64,000 nucleotides of DNA from an uncultured Bacteroidales bacterium (GCA_946413585.1 CAMKLG010000005.1:18272-82271), one strand, 5' to 3'. Shown: positions 25,407 through 34,343, numbered from the stretch's first letter. Notes: generated by a model not told the origin, from the sequence alone. A program made the numbers and translations.

Positions 25407-26647
25407 ACCACGTGGAAATCATGTCACCGGTAGGCTCTTACGAGTCGCTTTCTGCTGCTATTGCTGCCGGAGCCGGTTCCGTCTATTTTGGAGTGGGAGC
25501 AATGAATATGCGTTCTCGCTCTGCCGCCAACTTCACTTTTGAGGATTTGGCCAATATTGTCCGCATCTGCCAAGAACATGGGGTGAAAAGTTACCTCACT
25601 GTGAATACTATAATATATAATGACGAGATTCAGCAGATGCACGAGCTGTTGGATGCCGCAAAGGCGTGTGGCGTGACGGCTATCATCGCTTCCGATATGG
25701 CGGTAATCCAATATGCACGAGAAAAAGGTATCGAAATACATCTTTCCACACAATGCAATGTGACCAATGTGGAGGCGGTTCGCTATTATGCACAGTTCGC
25801 CGATGTCATTGTGTTGGGTCGTGAATGTCAACTGAGACAGGTAGCAGATATTTGTCAAGTAATTAAAGACCAGAATATTACAGGGCCGAAAGGCGAGCTG
25901 GTGAAGATTGAGATGTTTGTGCACGGCGCTTTGTGCATGGCCGTCTCCGGAAAGTGCTACCTTAGTCTTGACAATTACAATTCTCCCGCTAACCGAGGGG
26001 CTTGTCTGCAGCCTTGCCGCCGCGCATACGAAGTGCGCGACATAGAGGATGGATTGGAGCTTATGATTGATAATCAATATATTATGTCTCCTAAAGATCT
26101 CTGTACCATCGGTTTTTTGGATAAAATTGTGAAGGCGGGCGTGTCAGTGTTGAAGATTGAGGGACGTGGCCGTTCACCGGAGTATGTGAAAATGGTGACG
26201 GAATGTTATCATGAAGCGTTGGAATCCATTAATAATCAAACATTTAATATTGAAAAGATCAATGGTTGGATGACTCGCCTGCGCAGTGTCTATAACCGTG
26301 ACTTTTGGGACGGCTATTACTTGGGGCGTACTATGGGCGAGTGGACGGAGCGTTACGGTTCACAGGCTACCCGTATGAAACGCCGTATCGGTAAGATTAC
26401 CAATTATTTCGGCAATATCGGTGTGGCAGAGATTTGCATGGAAGAAGACCAACTCTCCGTAGGCGACGACCTGCTGATTATCGGTTCCACTACTGGTGTT
26501 TATGAAGATCATGTCCAAGAAATCCGCGTCGAAGACAAACCTGTGGAAAAGGTATCGCAAGGAACCTATTGTTCTGTGAAGACTAAGGAGTTAGTGCGCC
26601 GCGGTGACCAAGTCTATCGTTGGATTCTAGTGAAGGATGAGTATTAA
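25403..26647 (+). CDS. U32 family protein (tRNA/rRNA hydroxylation type)
   Basis: A 414-residue member of peptidase family U32, whose bacterial members (TrhP/YegQ, RlhA) are now linked to hydroxylation of tRNA or rRNA rather than proteolysis. The family start PVGSYESLSAAIAAGAGSVYFG is clear, as are STQCNVTNVEAVRYY and the signature EMFVHGALCMAVSGKCYLS. The cluster-binding Cys pattern continues with NRGACLQPCRRAYEV. The KIEGRGRSPEYV segment and a C-terminal small beta domain complete it. Translational coupling to the pseudouridine synthase supports an RNA-modification role. Its TAA stop is also the first three bases of a heptamer array. Confidence 0.85.
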   Translation: MNHVEIMSPVGSYESLSAAIAAGAGSVYFGVGAMNMRSRSAANFTFEDLANIVRICQEHGVKSYLTVNTIIYNDEIQQMHELLDAAKACGVTAIIASDMAVIQYAREKGIEIHLSTQCNVTNVEAVRYYAQFADVIVLGRECQLRQVADICQVIKDQNITGPKGELVKIEMFVHGALCMAVSGKCYLSLDNYNSPANRGACLQPCRRAYEVRDIEDGLELMIDNQYIMSPKDLCTIGFLDKIVKAGVSVLKIEGRGRSPEYVKMVTECYHEALESINNQTFNIEKINGWMTRLRSVYNRDFWDGYYLGRTMGEWTERYGSQATRMKRRIGKITNYFGNIGVAEICMEEDQLSVGDDLLIIGSTTGVYEDHVQEIRVEDKPVEKVSQGTYCSVKTKELVRRGDQVYRWILVKDEY

Positions 26648-26763
26648 TGGTTATGGGTTATGGGTTATTGGTTATTGAAGCTTATAGTTTAGGGTTTATA
26701 GTTTATAGTTTAGGGTTTATAGTTTATAGTTTAGGGTTTATAGTTTATAGTTTAGACGTTATA
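26645..26763. repeat. Heptanucleotide array, 17 phase-locked units
   Basis: Units begin with the stop codon of the U32 gene (TAATGGT), continue as TATGGGT and TATTGGT, then alternate GTTTAGG with pairs of GTTTATA, giving a 21-bp higher-order repeat (26687-26756). It fills almost the entire gap before the lipoprotein gene. Confidence 0.9.
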
Positions 26764-26778
26764 TAAAAACCAAATACA

Positions 26779-27207
26779 ATGAAAAGAATATTAGCGATTG
26801 TTACAGTGATGTTGTTTGTTTTCGTGAGTTGTGATAACGGAAACATCGTGGGTGGGCGGTATTTCGGCACGTTTCATAACATGTCCAATGGTATGCGTGA
26901 ATATGGTGATATGAGTCTCAAGTTTTCCAATATGGATGGCAATACTTACATGATGCTCAATAACACAGTGAGTATGACGCAGGTAGCAGTCAATAAATAC
27001 AATGGTATGGCGGAGGGCGCTTTACTCAGAGACTTATTGAAGACTATGCCTGCCATCGACAGTATCAAAGTTTGCGATTCCACCGAAACGATTACCAAAA
27101 TGGTCGCGGATGCTGAGTTCAAAGGCAATTCCATGAAAGCCGACATGGTATTCACCACTTCTTCAGAACGTGAAGTGTCAGTGGAATTTGTCGGGAATTT
27201 TGAATAA
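26779..27207 (+). CDS. Small lipoprotein, unknown
   Basis: A 142-residue lipoprotein with signal peptide 1-17 and lipobox FVSC (Cys18). The mature part is probably a single beta-rich domain (GGRYFGTFHNMSNGMREYGDM, many Met residues and alternating strands), perhaps lipocalin-like. No family is recognised. It converges on lgt with only 10 bases between stop codons and no clear terminator. Its leader consists of the heptamer array, so no standard promoter could be placed. Confidence 0.65.
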   Translation: MKRILAIVTVMLFVFVSCDNGNIVGGRYFGTFHNMSNGMREYGDMSLKFSNMDGNTYMMLNNTVSMTQVAVNKYNGMAEGALLRDLLKTMPAIDSIKVCDSTETITKMVADAEFKGNSMKADMVFTTSSEREVSVEFVGNFE

Positions 27208-27217
27208 TCTGCGTTAA

Positions 27218-28102
27218 TTATTTTTTACGCTCTTTTTCTTCGGGTTCCTCCTTGTAGGGGCATTCGGGATAAGTGGGCTTTACGAACGAGTAAATTAAAC
27301 ATCCTAACCCGATGAGTATCATTGGGATGCTGAGCAATTGGCCATTGTTAAGGGCATGACCAACCTCGCTTTGTACTTGTACTTCTTTGAAAAACTCGAT
27401 GATGAAGCGTGCCGTGAAAATTACCGTAAGCGTGATGCCGGAGGTGCGTCCAGCGGCCACTTTGCCTTTCGCGAATTTGAAGTAGTAGATAGCTAAACCG
27501 ATGAATACCAGCAGATAAACAACGGATTCATAAAGTTGAGCTGGGTGGCGGAACGTCCCCACGATGCCGAAACCACCGTAGATGAAATCGAACGCCCAGG
27601 GCACGTCGGTGATGCTGCCCACAATTTCGTGGTTCATCAGATTGCCTATGCGCACGAAAGCAGCTGCCACAGGCACGGCAATCGCCAGACGGTCGAGAAT
27701 CCACAGAAAGTTGATTTTATGCTTCCAACAATAATATATGAGGAATCCAAAAATGCCAATGACTCCACCATGACTCGCAAGTCCTTGATAACCAATAAAA
27801 TGCCATTCCTCGTCTATCGGTAACAGAATCTGTAGAGGATGAGTGATGAACATTTCAGGTTCGTAGAACAAAAAATGCCCCAACCGCAAACCAATAATGG
27901 TCCACACTATAGTCCAAATAGAGATTTTGTCGAGTAATTTTTGTGATAAATGCTCGGTTTTGAATATTTGTTGTAGGGTGTAGTAAGCCAATAAGAAACC
28001 CAGTGCTAATAAAATACCGTACCATCTAATTTCCACTGAACCAAAATGGATGGCTATGGGATTCACTTTCCAAGTGACGGTGCATATCGTTTTCCAAAGC
28101 AT
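27218..28102 (-). CDS. lgt: Prolipoprotein diacylglyceryl transferase
   Basis: Lgt transfers diacylglycerol from phosphatidylglycerol to the lipobox Cys of prolipoproteins, the first step for the many lipoproteins in this window. The protein has 294 residues and seven predicted membrane helices. Family motifs are VEIRWYGILLALGF near the N-terminus, SHGGVIGIF with its conserved His-Gly, and the Lgt signature VRIGNLMNHEIVG near residue 140. The ATG at 28102 was chosen because the in-frame upstream start at 28129 falls within the -7 promoter element. Confidence 0.95.
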   Translation of the reverse strand: MLWKTICTVTWKVNPIAIHFGSVEIRWYGILLALGFLLAYYTLQQIFKTEHLSQKLLDKISIWTIVWTIIGLRLGHFLFYEPEMFITHPLQILLPIDEEWHFIGYQGLASHGGVIGIFGFLIYYCWKHKINFLWILDRLAIAVPVAAAFVRIGNLMNHEIVGSITDVPWAFDFIYGGFGIVGTFRHPAQLYESVVYLLVFIGLAIYYFKFAKGKVAAGRTSGITLTVIFTARFIIEFFKEVQVQSEVGHALNNGQLLSIPMILIGLGCLIYSFVKPTYPECPYKEEPEEKERKK

Positions 28103-28126
28103 ATTTTCCTGTTTTTTTACGCGGCG

Positions 28127-28134
28127 CAAAAGTA
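28127..28134 (-). promoter_or_regulatory. -7 element for lgt
   Basis: TACTTTTG on the minus strand lies 24 bases before the lgt ATG, back to back with the metK promoter. Confidence 0.65.
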
Positions 28135-28158
28135 CGTTTTTTTCATCAAAAAAAAGTG

Positions 28159-28166
28159 TATTTTTG
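28159..28166 (+). promoter_or_regulatory. -7 element for metK
   Basis: TATTTTTG on the plus strand sets transcription to begin near 28172, leaving a leader of about 110 bases that contains the candidate riboswitch. Confidence 0.65.
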
Positions 28167-28179
28167 CCGCCGAAAATTC

Positions 28180-28232
28180 GTGGATAGATTTGTTATGATT
28201 GCAACCACAGAAAAAAATGCTAAACCATTTTC
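28180..28232 (+). promoter_or_regulatory. Candidate SAM-II riboswitch upstream of metK
   Basis: The metK leader contains a short stem GTGG/CCAC (28180-28183 with 28205-28208). The loop begins with AGATTTG and ends with ATTGCAA, and an A-rich stretch leads to GCTAAA at 28219-28224. The order GAUUUG, UUGCA next to the 3' strand of P1, and a downstream GCUAAA is that of the SAM-II aptamer as I remember it. The expected pseudoknot helix is weak: only about three pairs are visible between UAUG and CCAUU. The position in a metK leader fits a SAM sensor. The call rests on motif order, not on a covariance model. Confidence 0.5.
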
Positions 28233-28280
28233 TTCCACAATTTTCAGTTTTTTATTTTTTAATAATTTAAATTACTGAGT

Positions 28281-29519
28281 ATGAGTTATTTATTCACATC
28301 TGAATCTGTTTCGGAAGGTCATCCGGACAAAATTTGCGACCAGATTTCTGACGCGTTGTTGGATAGTTTTTTGGCACAGGATCCTGAATCAAAAGTGGCG
28401 TGTGAGACACTGGTAACTACCGGCCTTGTTGTTTGCGCTGGCGAAGTGAAGACGGAGGGATACGTCTCCGTGGACGACGTGGCGCGCCGGGTTATCCGTA
28501 AAATCGGTTATAACAAGAGCGACTATCAGTTCGACTACAAATCATGTGGTGTCATTTCCACCATTCACAGTCAGTCACCTGACATTAACCAAGGCGTTGA
28601 ACGTGCGGTTTTGGAAGATCAAGGTGCTGGCGACCAAGGCATGATGTTCGGTTATGCTTGTAATGAGATGGACAACTACATGCCGCTGCCAGTGGAGTTG
28701 GCGCACCGCTTGGTGCAAGATCTCGCTGCCATTCGTAAGGAAGGTCGCGAAATGACATACCTGCGCCCTGATTCCAAATCGCAAGTGACTGTGCAATATT
28801 CTGAAAATCACATTCCTGAGCGCATCGATAGCATCGTGGTTTCCACCCAACACGATGATTTTGCGGATGAAGCGACCATGTTGGAAACCATCCGTCGAGA
28901 TGTTCAAAACATTCTGATACCGCGTGTCATTAAAGATTGTCCTGAAAAAGTGCAGAATCTTTTCAATACTGATTATCAGTTGTTTGTGAATCCTACTGGC
29001 AAGTTTGTGATTGGTGGACCGCACGGTGATACAGGTCTTACGGGTCGTAAGATTATCGTGGATACTTACGGAGGCCGTGGCGCACATGGTGGTGGCGCAT
29101 TTTCTGGCAAGGATCCCTCAAAAGTTGATCGTTCTGCTGCTTATGCTACTAGACATATCGCCAAAAATATGGTGGCTGCTGGTTTGTGTGACCAGGCACT
29201 CATACAAGTGGCATACGCCATCGGAAAGGCGGATCCTGTCGGACTTTATGTGAACACGTATGGAACCGCCAAGGTGGATCTCCCCGACAGTGAGATTGCA
29301 CAGCGAATCGGTAAAATTTTCCCGATGCGCCCGCACGCTATTATTGAGCGTTTCCATTTGAAGAGCCCTATCTACGAACCTACCGCTTCCTATGGCCACT
29401 TCGGCCGCGACAGCTACGAGGCAGAGGTCGGGACACCCGCAGGTAAGCGAACATTCACCTTCTTCCCATGGGAGCGTTTGGACTATGTGCAGGCGGTGAA
29501 GAAAGAATTTGGATTGTAA
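28281..29519 (+). CDS. metK: S-adenosylmethionine synthase
   Basis: MetK makes S-adenosylmethionine from methionine and ATP. It has 412 residues. The N-terminal [19 protein letters not shown] carries the catalytic His and metal-binding residues, [12 protein letters not shown] is the loop signature, and [25 protein letters not shown] is the P-loop-like signature. [10 protein letters not shown] near the end is family-typical. It has its own promoter and a possible SAM-responsive leader. ahcY at 34517 recycles the product of SAM-dependent methylation. Confidence 0.97.
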   Translation: MSYLFTSESVSEGHPDKICDQISDALLDSFLAQDPESKVACETLVTTGLVVCAGEVKTEGYVSVDDVARRVIRKIGYNKSDYQFDYKSCGVISTIHSQSPDINQGVERAVLEDQGAGDQGMMFGYACNEMDNYMPLPVELAHRLVQDLAAIRKEGREMTYLRPDSKSQVTVQYSENHIPERIDSIVVSTQHDDFADEATMLETIRRDVQNILIPRVIKDCPEKVQNLFNTDYQLFVNPTGKFVIGGPHGDTGLTGRKIIVDTYGGRGAHGGGAFSGKDPSKVDRSAAYATRHIAKNMVAAGLCDQALIQVAYAIGKADPVGLYVNTYGTAKVDLPDSEIAQRIGKIFPMRPHAIIERFHLKSPIYEPTASYGHFGRDSYEAEVGTPAGKRTFTFFPWERLDYVQAVKKEFGL

Positions 29520-29588
29520 ACTGTGGGTTTTGAGTTTTTGGTTTAAAATAAACTCCAAAATTCCTATATAATAGTATCAAAAAAAGTG

Positions 29589-29596
29589 TATTTTTG
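29589..29596 (+). promoter_or_regulatory. -7 element for the TPR-ribH unit
   Basis: TATTTTTG lies 27 bases before the ATG at 29624, and makes the in-frame TTG at 29594 an impossible start. Confidence 0.65.
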
Positions 29597-29623
29597 CACC
29601 CTCAAAAAATAGAAGTAACAATT

Positions 29624-30325
29624 ATGGCAAATAACGAAAATTTGGGCTCTAAGAAATCAGAGCAATTGCAAGAGAATGAGAACTTTGTGACGAAAGTGTT
29701 GGCTTTCTTCAACAAATATCAGAACATTATCTATGGTGTCATCATTGGCATTTTAGTGATCGTTCTTGCGATAATGGCTTTCAATCGTTTCTATATTCAG
29801 AAGAAGAATGCTGAAGCAGCCGCACAAATTGTGCAACCTATCCAGTGGCTGACGAAGGGTGATACCGCTTCTTTGAAGATGGCTCTGGAAGGTGATGGTG
29901 AAAACGATGGTTTCTTGGATATCGCAAGTCACTACAAAATCACGAGAACCGCTAACACTGCTAACTACTATGCCGGTTTAACTTACCTTAAACTGGGTCA
30001 GAAAGAGGAAGCTTTGGATTATTTGACGAAATTCAAAAAGAAAGAAGACGTTCTCTGGTTTGCTTGTCAGGCTACTATTGGAGACCTCTATGATGAGCAA
30101 GGAGACGAATCTAAAGCAATCAGCTATTATGAGAAGGCTGTGAAGGGTAAAGATCCTTTCTTCACCCCCATCGCGCTCTTCAAGTTAGGTCAAATGTATG
30201 AAAGACAAGGTGATTGGAAAAAGGCTTTGGCTGCTTACGAGACTATTGAGAAAGACTTCTACACCGAATACAATAGAATGAGCGTCGCTCAATACGCTGA
30301 AAGAGCAAAATCAAACGTTAATTAA
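29624..30325 (+). CDS. Membrane-anchored tetratricopeptide repeat protein
   Basis: A 233-residue protein with a polar cytoplasmic N-terminus, one membrane helix (~34-56: IIYGVIIGILVIVLAIMAF) and a periplasmic part carrying TPR motifs (NYYAGLTYLKLGQKEEALDYL; ISYYEKAVKG; ALFKLGQMYERQGDWKKALAAYE). The layout is that of YfgM-like proteins, which support envelope protein folding. It sits 4 bases before ribH and is co-transcribed with it, an arrangement that I believe is common in Bacteroidales but that does not imply a shared function. Confidence 0.82.
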   Translation: MANNENLGSKKSEQLQENENFVTKVLAFFNKYQNIIYGVIIGILVIVLAIMAFNRFYIQKKNAEAAAQIVQPIQWLTKGDTASLKMALEGDGENDGFLDIASHYKITRTANTANYYAGLTYLKLGQKEEALDYLTKFKKKEDVLWFACQATIGDLYDEQGDESKAISYYEKAVKGKDPFFTPIALFKLGQMYERQGDWKKALAAYETIEKDFYTEYNRMSVAQYAERAKSNVN

Positions 30326-30329
30326 TATA

Positions 30330-30818
30330 ATGACTGAAAAGAAGAAAAACTTATCGGAATTTACGCCTTTCGAGTTTTCTTCCGCAAAAAATACAGTAAT
30401 CGGTATTGTGGTCAGTGAATGGAATGACCACATTACCGATTCTCTTTTAAATGGTGCGAAAGAAAGCTTGTTTGAGCATGGCCTGCTGCCGGAAAACATT
30501 ATCGTCCATCATGTTCCTGGGAGTTTTGAGTTGCCTTTGGGCGCAAAGTGGATGTTGGAGAATACGAATGTGGATGCTGTTATCTGTATTGGTTGTATCA
30601 TTCAAGGGGAAACCCGCCATTTCGACTTCATTGCACAAGCTGTTGCCGATGGTATCATGAATGTGGGGTTGAATTTTTCCAAACCAGTAATTTTCAGTGT
30701 CTTGACTTGCAACACGATGGAGCAAGCCGAAGATCGTGCTGGCGGTAAGCATGGCAACAAAGGCGTGGAAGGTGCTGTGTCAGCGTTAAAAATGCTGTCA
30801 CTTGCAGAAAATCTTTAA
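30330..30818 (+). CDS. ribH: 6,7-dimethyl-8-ribityllumazine synthase
   Basis: RibH performs the penultimate step of riboflavin synthesis, condensing a ribityl-pyrimidine with dihydroxybutanone phosphate. The length of 162 residues is typical. Motifs are IVVSEWNDHITDSLLNGA (substrate-binding Trp-Asn), VPGSFELPLGAKWM, CIGCIIQGETRHFDFIAQAV with the catalytic His, and PVIFSVLTCNTMEQAEDRAGG. It is translated with the upstream TPR gene. No other rib genes are in the window. Confidence 0.96.
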   Translation: MTEKKKNLSEFTPFEFSSAKNTVIGIVVSEWNDHITDSLLNGAKESLFEHGLLPENIIVHHVPGSFELPLGAKWMLENTNVDAVICIGCIIQGETRHFDFIAQAVADGIMNVGLNFSKPVIFSVLTCNTMEQAEDRAGGKHGNKGVEGAVSALKMLSLAENL

Positions 30819-30876
30819 GATTAGAAGGCTGACGGCTTGTCGTCATTAATCCAAGTTTAAGTCTAAATCTAAGTCT

Positions 30877-31854
30877 ATGTCAAACAATAAATTACGTGTC
30901 GTTTTCATGGGCACCCCTGAGTTTGCCGTGGCCACTTTGGATGCCATAAGGAAGGCCGGTCATGAGGTGGTTTGTGTTGTCACCCAGCCTGATAAACCGG
31001 CGGGTAGAGGACAGCAGATGCATTGTTCGGATGTCAAAAAATATGCCGTGGAGCAGCAATTGCCTGTTTTGCAACCTGAAAAGATGAAAGATGAGACTTT
31101 CTTGGATGCTTTGCGCTGTTATCAGGCAGACGTGTTCGTTGTGGTGGCCTTCCGGATGTTGCCTCAGTGTGTTTATCAGATGCCGCCAATGGGAACCTTT
31201 AACGTGCATGCGTCGTTGCTTCCACTATATCGCGGGGCCGCACCCATTCAACGCGCCATTATGAACGGAGAAACCAAAACTGGGGTCACTACTTTTCTTT
31301 TGGACGAACACACTGACACGGGCGAAATGCTAATGCAACGCGAAGTGGAAATTACGAACGAGGATAATGCGGGAACACTTCATGACAAGCTGATGATGGC
31401 GGGAGCTGAAGTAGCGGTGGAGACGTTGCAAGCTTTAGTCGATGGAACAGCGAACCCGATACCGCAGCCTATACCTGAGGAAATCAAACTAGCGCCCAAA
31501 ATCTTCAAGGAGGATATGCTTATCCATTGGGACGACACCGCCGAACATATTTACAACCATGTTCGTGGACTCTCTCCTTATCCTGCGGCCTTCACCCATA
31601 TTGGCCTTCATGTTTCCACAGAAGATGGTTTGAAACCATGCGTATTGAAAATTTTTGAGATAGAGGTTTTGGATGTTCAAAGTAGGCAAAAGCCTGGTTC
31701 TATTCGTGGGATTTCGGACAAAAAATTGATTATTTCGACAAAAGATTTCGATATTTCTGTCAAAATCTTGCAAATCGAAGGTAAGAAGCGTATGAGAACG
31801 GAAGACTTTTTGGCTGGATTCAGAGCAAATAATTATACCGATTTTTTGTATTGA
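30877..31854 (+). CDS. fmt: Methionyl-tRNA formyltransferase
   Basis: Fmt formylates the initiator Met-tRNA. The 325-residue protein has RVVFMGTPEFAVATLDAI at the start, the folate-site signature NVHASLLPLYRGAAPIQRAI near residue 110, and DTGEML, with the smaller C-terminal OB-type domain from ~210. It follows ribH after 58 bases of short AAGTCT-type hexamer repeats. No deformylase gene is near it. Confidence 0.96.
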   Translation: MSNNKLRVVFMGTPEFAVATLDAIRKAGHEVVCVVTQPDKPAGRGQQMHCSDVKKYAVEQQLPVLQPEKMKDETFLDALRCYQADVFVVVAFRMLPQCVYQMPPMGTFNVHASLLPLYRGAAPIQRAIMNGETKTGVTTFLLDEHTDTGEMLMQREVEITNEDNAGTLHDKLMMAGAEVAVETLQALVDGTANPIPQPIPEEIKLAPKIFKEDMLIHWDDTAEHIYNHVRGLSPYPAAFTHIGLHVSTEDGLKPCVLKIFEIEVLDVQSRQKPGSIRGISDKKLIISTKDFDISVKILQIEGKKRMRTEDFLAGFRANNYTDFLY

Positions 31855-31946
31855 TGTAATATTTTTATAAATCAGCATAAGGTTATTAACTTATTAAAAT
31901 AATTATTCACAATCCAATAATTAGAAGAGTCTTTTATATTTTTTTC

Positions 31947-31954
31947 TAACTTTG
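31947..31954 (+). promoter_or_regulatory. -7 element for the HU gene
   Basis: TAACTTTG matches TAnnTTTG and lies 36 bases before the ATG at 31991, within an AT-rich stretch. Confidence 0.65.
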
Positions 31955-31990
31955 TGGCTCAAACCAAGTATTCACTTAAAAAGTAAAAAA

Positions 31991-32254
31991 ATGAACAAGA
32001 GCGAATTAATCAATGCTATTGCAGAAAAAGCTAATTTAACAAAAGTTCAAGCCAAGAGTGCTTTAGAAGCGTTTGTTGCTGCTACCCAAGATGCACTGAA
32101 CAAAGATGAAAAAGTGTCTTTGATCGGTTTCGGTACTTTCAGCAATGTGGAGCGTAAAGCTAGAGTAGGTCACAATCCTGCTAACGGCAAAAAGATCAAC
32201 ATCCCTGCTAAGAAAGTGGTGAAATTCAAACCAGGTGCTGGTCTTGCTAAATAA
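31991..32254 (+). CDS. HU family DNA-binding protein
   Basis: An 87-residue nucleoid-associated protein that bends DNA as a dimer. It shows the family core: MNKSELINAIAEKANLTKVQ, VSLIGFGTFSNVERKAR, and the DNA-contacting arm GHNPANGKKINIPAKKVVKF. The length is that of canonical HU. The ATG at 31991 is preferred to an in-frame upstream codon at 31952 that lies in the promoter. A strong terminator follows. Confidence 0.95.
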   Translation: MNKSELINAIAEKANLTKVQAKSALEAFVAATQDALNKDEKVSLIGFGTFSNVERKARVGHNPANGKKINIPAKKVVKFKPGAGLAK

Positions 32255-32276
32255 TTGAATTTTCAGCAATGAGATA

Positions 32277-32300
32277 AAAGCCCTGAACAAGGGCTTTTTT
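32277..32300 (+). terminator. Rho-independent terminator of the HU gene
   Basis: The stem AAAGCCC/GGGCTTT with a 7-base loop runs into a T tract, 22 bases after the HU stop codon. Confidence 0.9.
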
Positions 32301-32313
32301 AATATACTTTACT

Positions 32314-33006
32314 ATGGTAAGATTGGAAGATTCGCAATTGAGGGAACGTGTTACTGAATATCTTCAGCAATTTGTGAATGAGGAACGTCAGTTGAGGTTG
32401 AAAGATGTGCTGAAGAACCGTACGCGTCATGTTACAGTGGTGCTGGAAGACCTGTTTCAGACCCAGAACATTAGTGCCGTGTTGCGTACCTGCGACTGTT
32501 ACGGCGTTCAGGATGTTCATGTGATTAAAAACAGGAATGAGTTCGAGGTGCATAAGGATATTAGTATGGGGGCAGACAAGTGGCTCACTATCAATGAATA
32601 TCCGCACAGAGAGGGAAATGTGAAAGCATGTATCGACCATCTGCATGAGCGAGGGTACTGGGTGGTGGCGACCTTGCCCGACGAGCGCAAGCGCACGATC
32701 TTCGATTTGCCTGTGGAGCGGAAAACTGCTTTTTTGTTTGGTACCGAATTGACAGGACTTTCGGAAGAAGCTGTCCGCTATGCGGATGAAAATGTCTTGA
32801 TACCGATGTATGGCTTTACAGAGAGCTTTAACATCTCTAACTCTGCTGCCATCATCCTTTCCCATTTCTCAGAGCGGATGCGCCATGCTGATATTAATTG
32901 GCATCTTTCTGAAGTAGAGTTCGAGGAACTTTATTTCGAGTGGCTTCAAAAAAGTGTGAAGGATCCTGATAAAATGATTGACTATTTCATGAAGAATCTG
33001 CAGTAA
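32314..33006 (+). CDS. trmH: TrmH-type tRNA 2'-O-methyltransferase
   Basis: A 230-residue SPOUT-class methyltransferase. The three SpoU motifs are clear: QTQNISAVLRTCDCYGVQDV (motif 1 with Asn and the catalytic Arg), FLFGTELTGLSEEAV (motif 2) and IPMYGFTESFNISNSAAII (motif 3). The overall layout, with an N-terminal helical segment and the CDCYG sequence, matches TrmH, which methylates Gm18 of tRNAs. The start at 32314 lies 13 bases after the HU terminator, so its promoter is unclear and readthrough from HU is possible. Confidence 0.88.
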   Translation: MVRLEDSQLRERVTEYLQQFVNEERQLRLKDVLKNRTRHVTVVLEDLFQTQNISAVLRTCDCYGVQDVHVIKNRNEFEVHKDISMGADKWLTINEYPHREGNVKACIDHLHERGYWVVATLPDERKRTIFDLPVERKTAFLFGTELTGLSEEAVRYADENVLIPMYGFTESFNISNSAAIILSHFSERMRHADINWHLSEVEFEELYFEWLQKSVKDPDKMIDYFMKNLQ

Positions 33007-33092
33007 ACTGCTATTTGTTTAAAGAGTGTCAGGAAGCCTTGGATCGATTGAGAAATTAGTGAATATATAGAAGGTTACAAAGCGACTAAAAG

Positions 33093-33123
33093 AAAAAAGC
33101 TGCCCGTATGGACAGCTTTTTTT
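33093..33123. terminator. Bidirectional terminator between trmH and ackA
   Basis: AAAAGCTG-CC and GG-CAGCTTTT pair around GTAT, with A and T runs on both sides. It lies between convergent genes and can serve either strand. Confidence 0.85.
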
Positions 33124-33146
33124 CGTCATTTAAAACGGCAACTATC

Positions 33147-34343
33147 CTATAATAAATTGTAGGTGTCCGTAGCAATCACCAGTTCCTCGTTGGTGGTCAC
33201 GACCACGAGTTTCGTGGTGGAGTCGGGTGTGGAGATGATGCCGTCTTCGCCGCAGTATTTTTGGTTGGCCTCGGGGTCAAGTTTGGCGCCAATCCATTCG
33301 AGGTTTTCACAAATCTTCTCGCGTTGGAACCAAGCGTTTTCGCCGATACCGCCGGTGAAGAGGATAACGTCCACGCCGCCCATAGCTGCTGCGTACGCGC
33401 CGATGTACTTGCGCACGCGGTATGCAAACATGTTGAAGGCATCGGTGCTTCGCTCGTCGCCAGCGTCGCGACCTGCGCGGATGTCGCGCATGTCAACGCT
33501 TTTGCCAGAGATGCCGAGCAGACCGCTCTTTTTGTTGATGAGGGTGTTCATACCCTTGGTGTCAAGACCTTCCGTGTCCATGATGTAGAGCAATGCGCCA
33601 GCGTCGATGTCGCCCACGCGGGTGCCCATCACGAGACCCTCAACCGGGGTGAAGCCCATGGAAGTATCGATGGATTTGCCGTCCTTGATAGCACAGATAG
33701 AAGCACCGTTGCCAAGGTGGCAGCTCACGATCTTGGCCTTCTCGTAAGGGATTCCGGCGATTTCAGCGGCTTTCGGACCCACATACTTGTGGCTGGTGCC
33801 GTGGAAACCGTATCTGCGGATTTTCTTTTCGCTGTAATACTCGAAAGGAAGTGCATACAGGAAAGCTTCTGCGGGCATGGTCTGATGGAAAGAAGTGTCG
33901 AACACGCCAACGTGTTTCACGTTGGGGAGCAGCTTTTTCATGGCATCGATGCCGGTAAGGCTGGCGGGGTTGTGAAGGGGAGCTAAAGCGCAGAGTTTAG
34001 CAATCTCCTCGCGCTCTTTGTCGCCGATGACGCAGCTTTCCTTGAAGTACTCGCCGCCGTGTGCCACGCGATGACCTACTGCGCCAATTTCATCAAGAGA
34101 TTTGATGACACCGTGCTCTGGGTCGGTCAACATGTTAAGAACCAACTTGATGCCTTCTTCATGGGTTGGGATAGGAGTTTGGATGTAGCATTTTTCTTTG
34201 CCGACGGGTTTGTGGGTGAATTCACCCATTTCCAAACCGACGCGTTCCACAAGACCTTTAGCTAACAATTCGGGTTGCGGTTCCATCTCCAGCAGCTGAT
34301 ACTTGATGGAGGAACTACCGCAGTTGAGGACTAATATTTTCAT
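33147..34343 (-). CDS. ackA: Acetate kinase
   Basis: AckA interconverts acetyl phosphate and acetate with ATP formation, usual in fermenting Bacteroidales. The protein has 398 residues. Motifs are MKILVLNCGSSSIKYQLLEM, GHRVAHGGEYF (catalytic His region), FDTSFHQTMP, RRYGFHGTSHKYV, CHLGNGASI, MGFTPVEGLVMGTR and VLFTGGIGENA-like FTGGIGENAWFQR. The upstream in-frame codon at 34349 is TTG, so ATG at 34343 was chosen. pta, often its partner, is not adjacent. Confidence 0.97.
   Translation of the reverse strand: MKILVLNCGSSSIKYQLLEMEPQPELLAKGLVERVGLEMGEFTHKPVGKEKCYIQTPIPTHEEGIKLVLNMLTDPEHGVIKSLDEIGAVGHRVAHGGEYFKESCVIGDKEREEIAKLCALAPLHNPASLTGIDAMKKLLPNVKHVGVFDTSFHQTMPAEAFLYALPFEYYSEKKIRRYGFHGTSHKYVGPKAAEIAGIPYEKAKIVSCHLGNGASICAIKDGKSIDTSMGFTPVEGLVMGTRVGDIDAGALLYIMDTEGLDTKGMNTLINKKSGLLGISGKSVDMRDIRAGRDAGDERSTDAFNMFAYRVRKYIGAYAAAMGGVDVILFTGGIGENAWFQREKICENLEWIGAKLDPEANQKYCGEDGIISTPDSTTKLVVVTTNEELVIATDTYNLL

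Noticed and set aside
14282..26763. TTTAGGG/TTAGGG-like repeats as telomere or eukaryotic contamination
   Set aside because: The arrays are short, flanked by normal bacterial genes, and change unit sequence within one array. They keep period rather than sequence, unlike telomeres.
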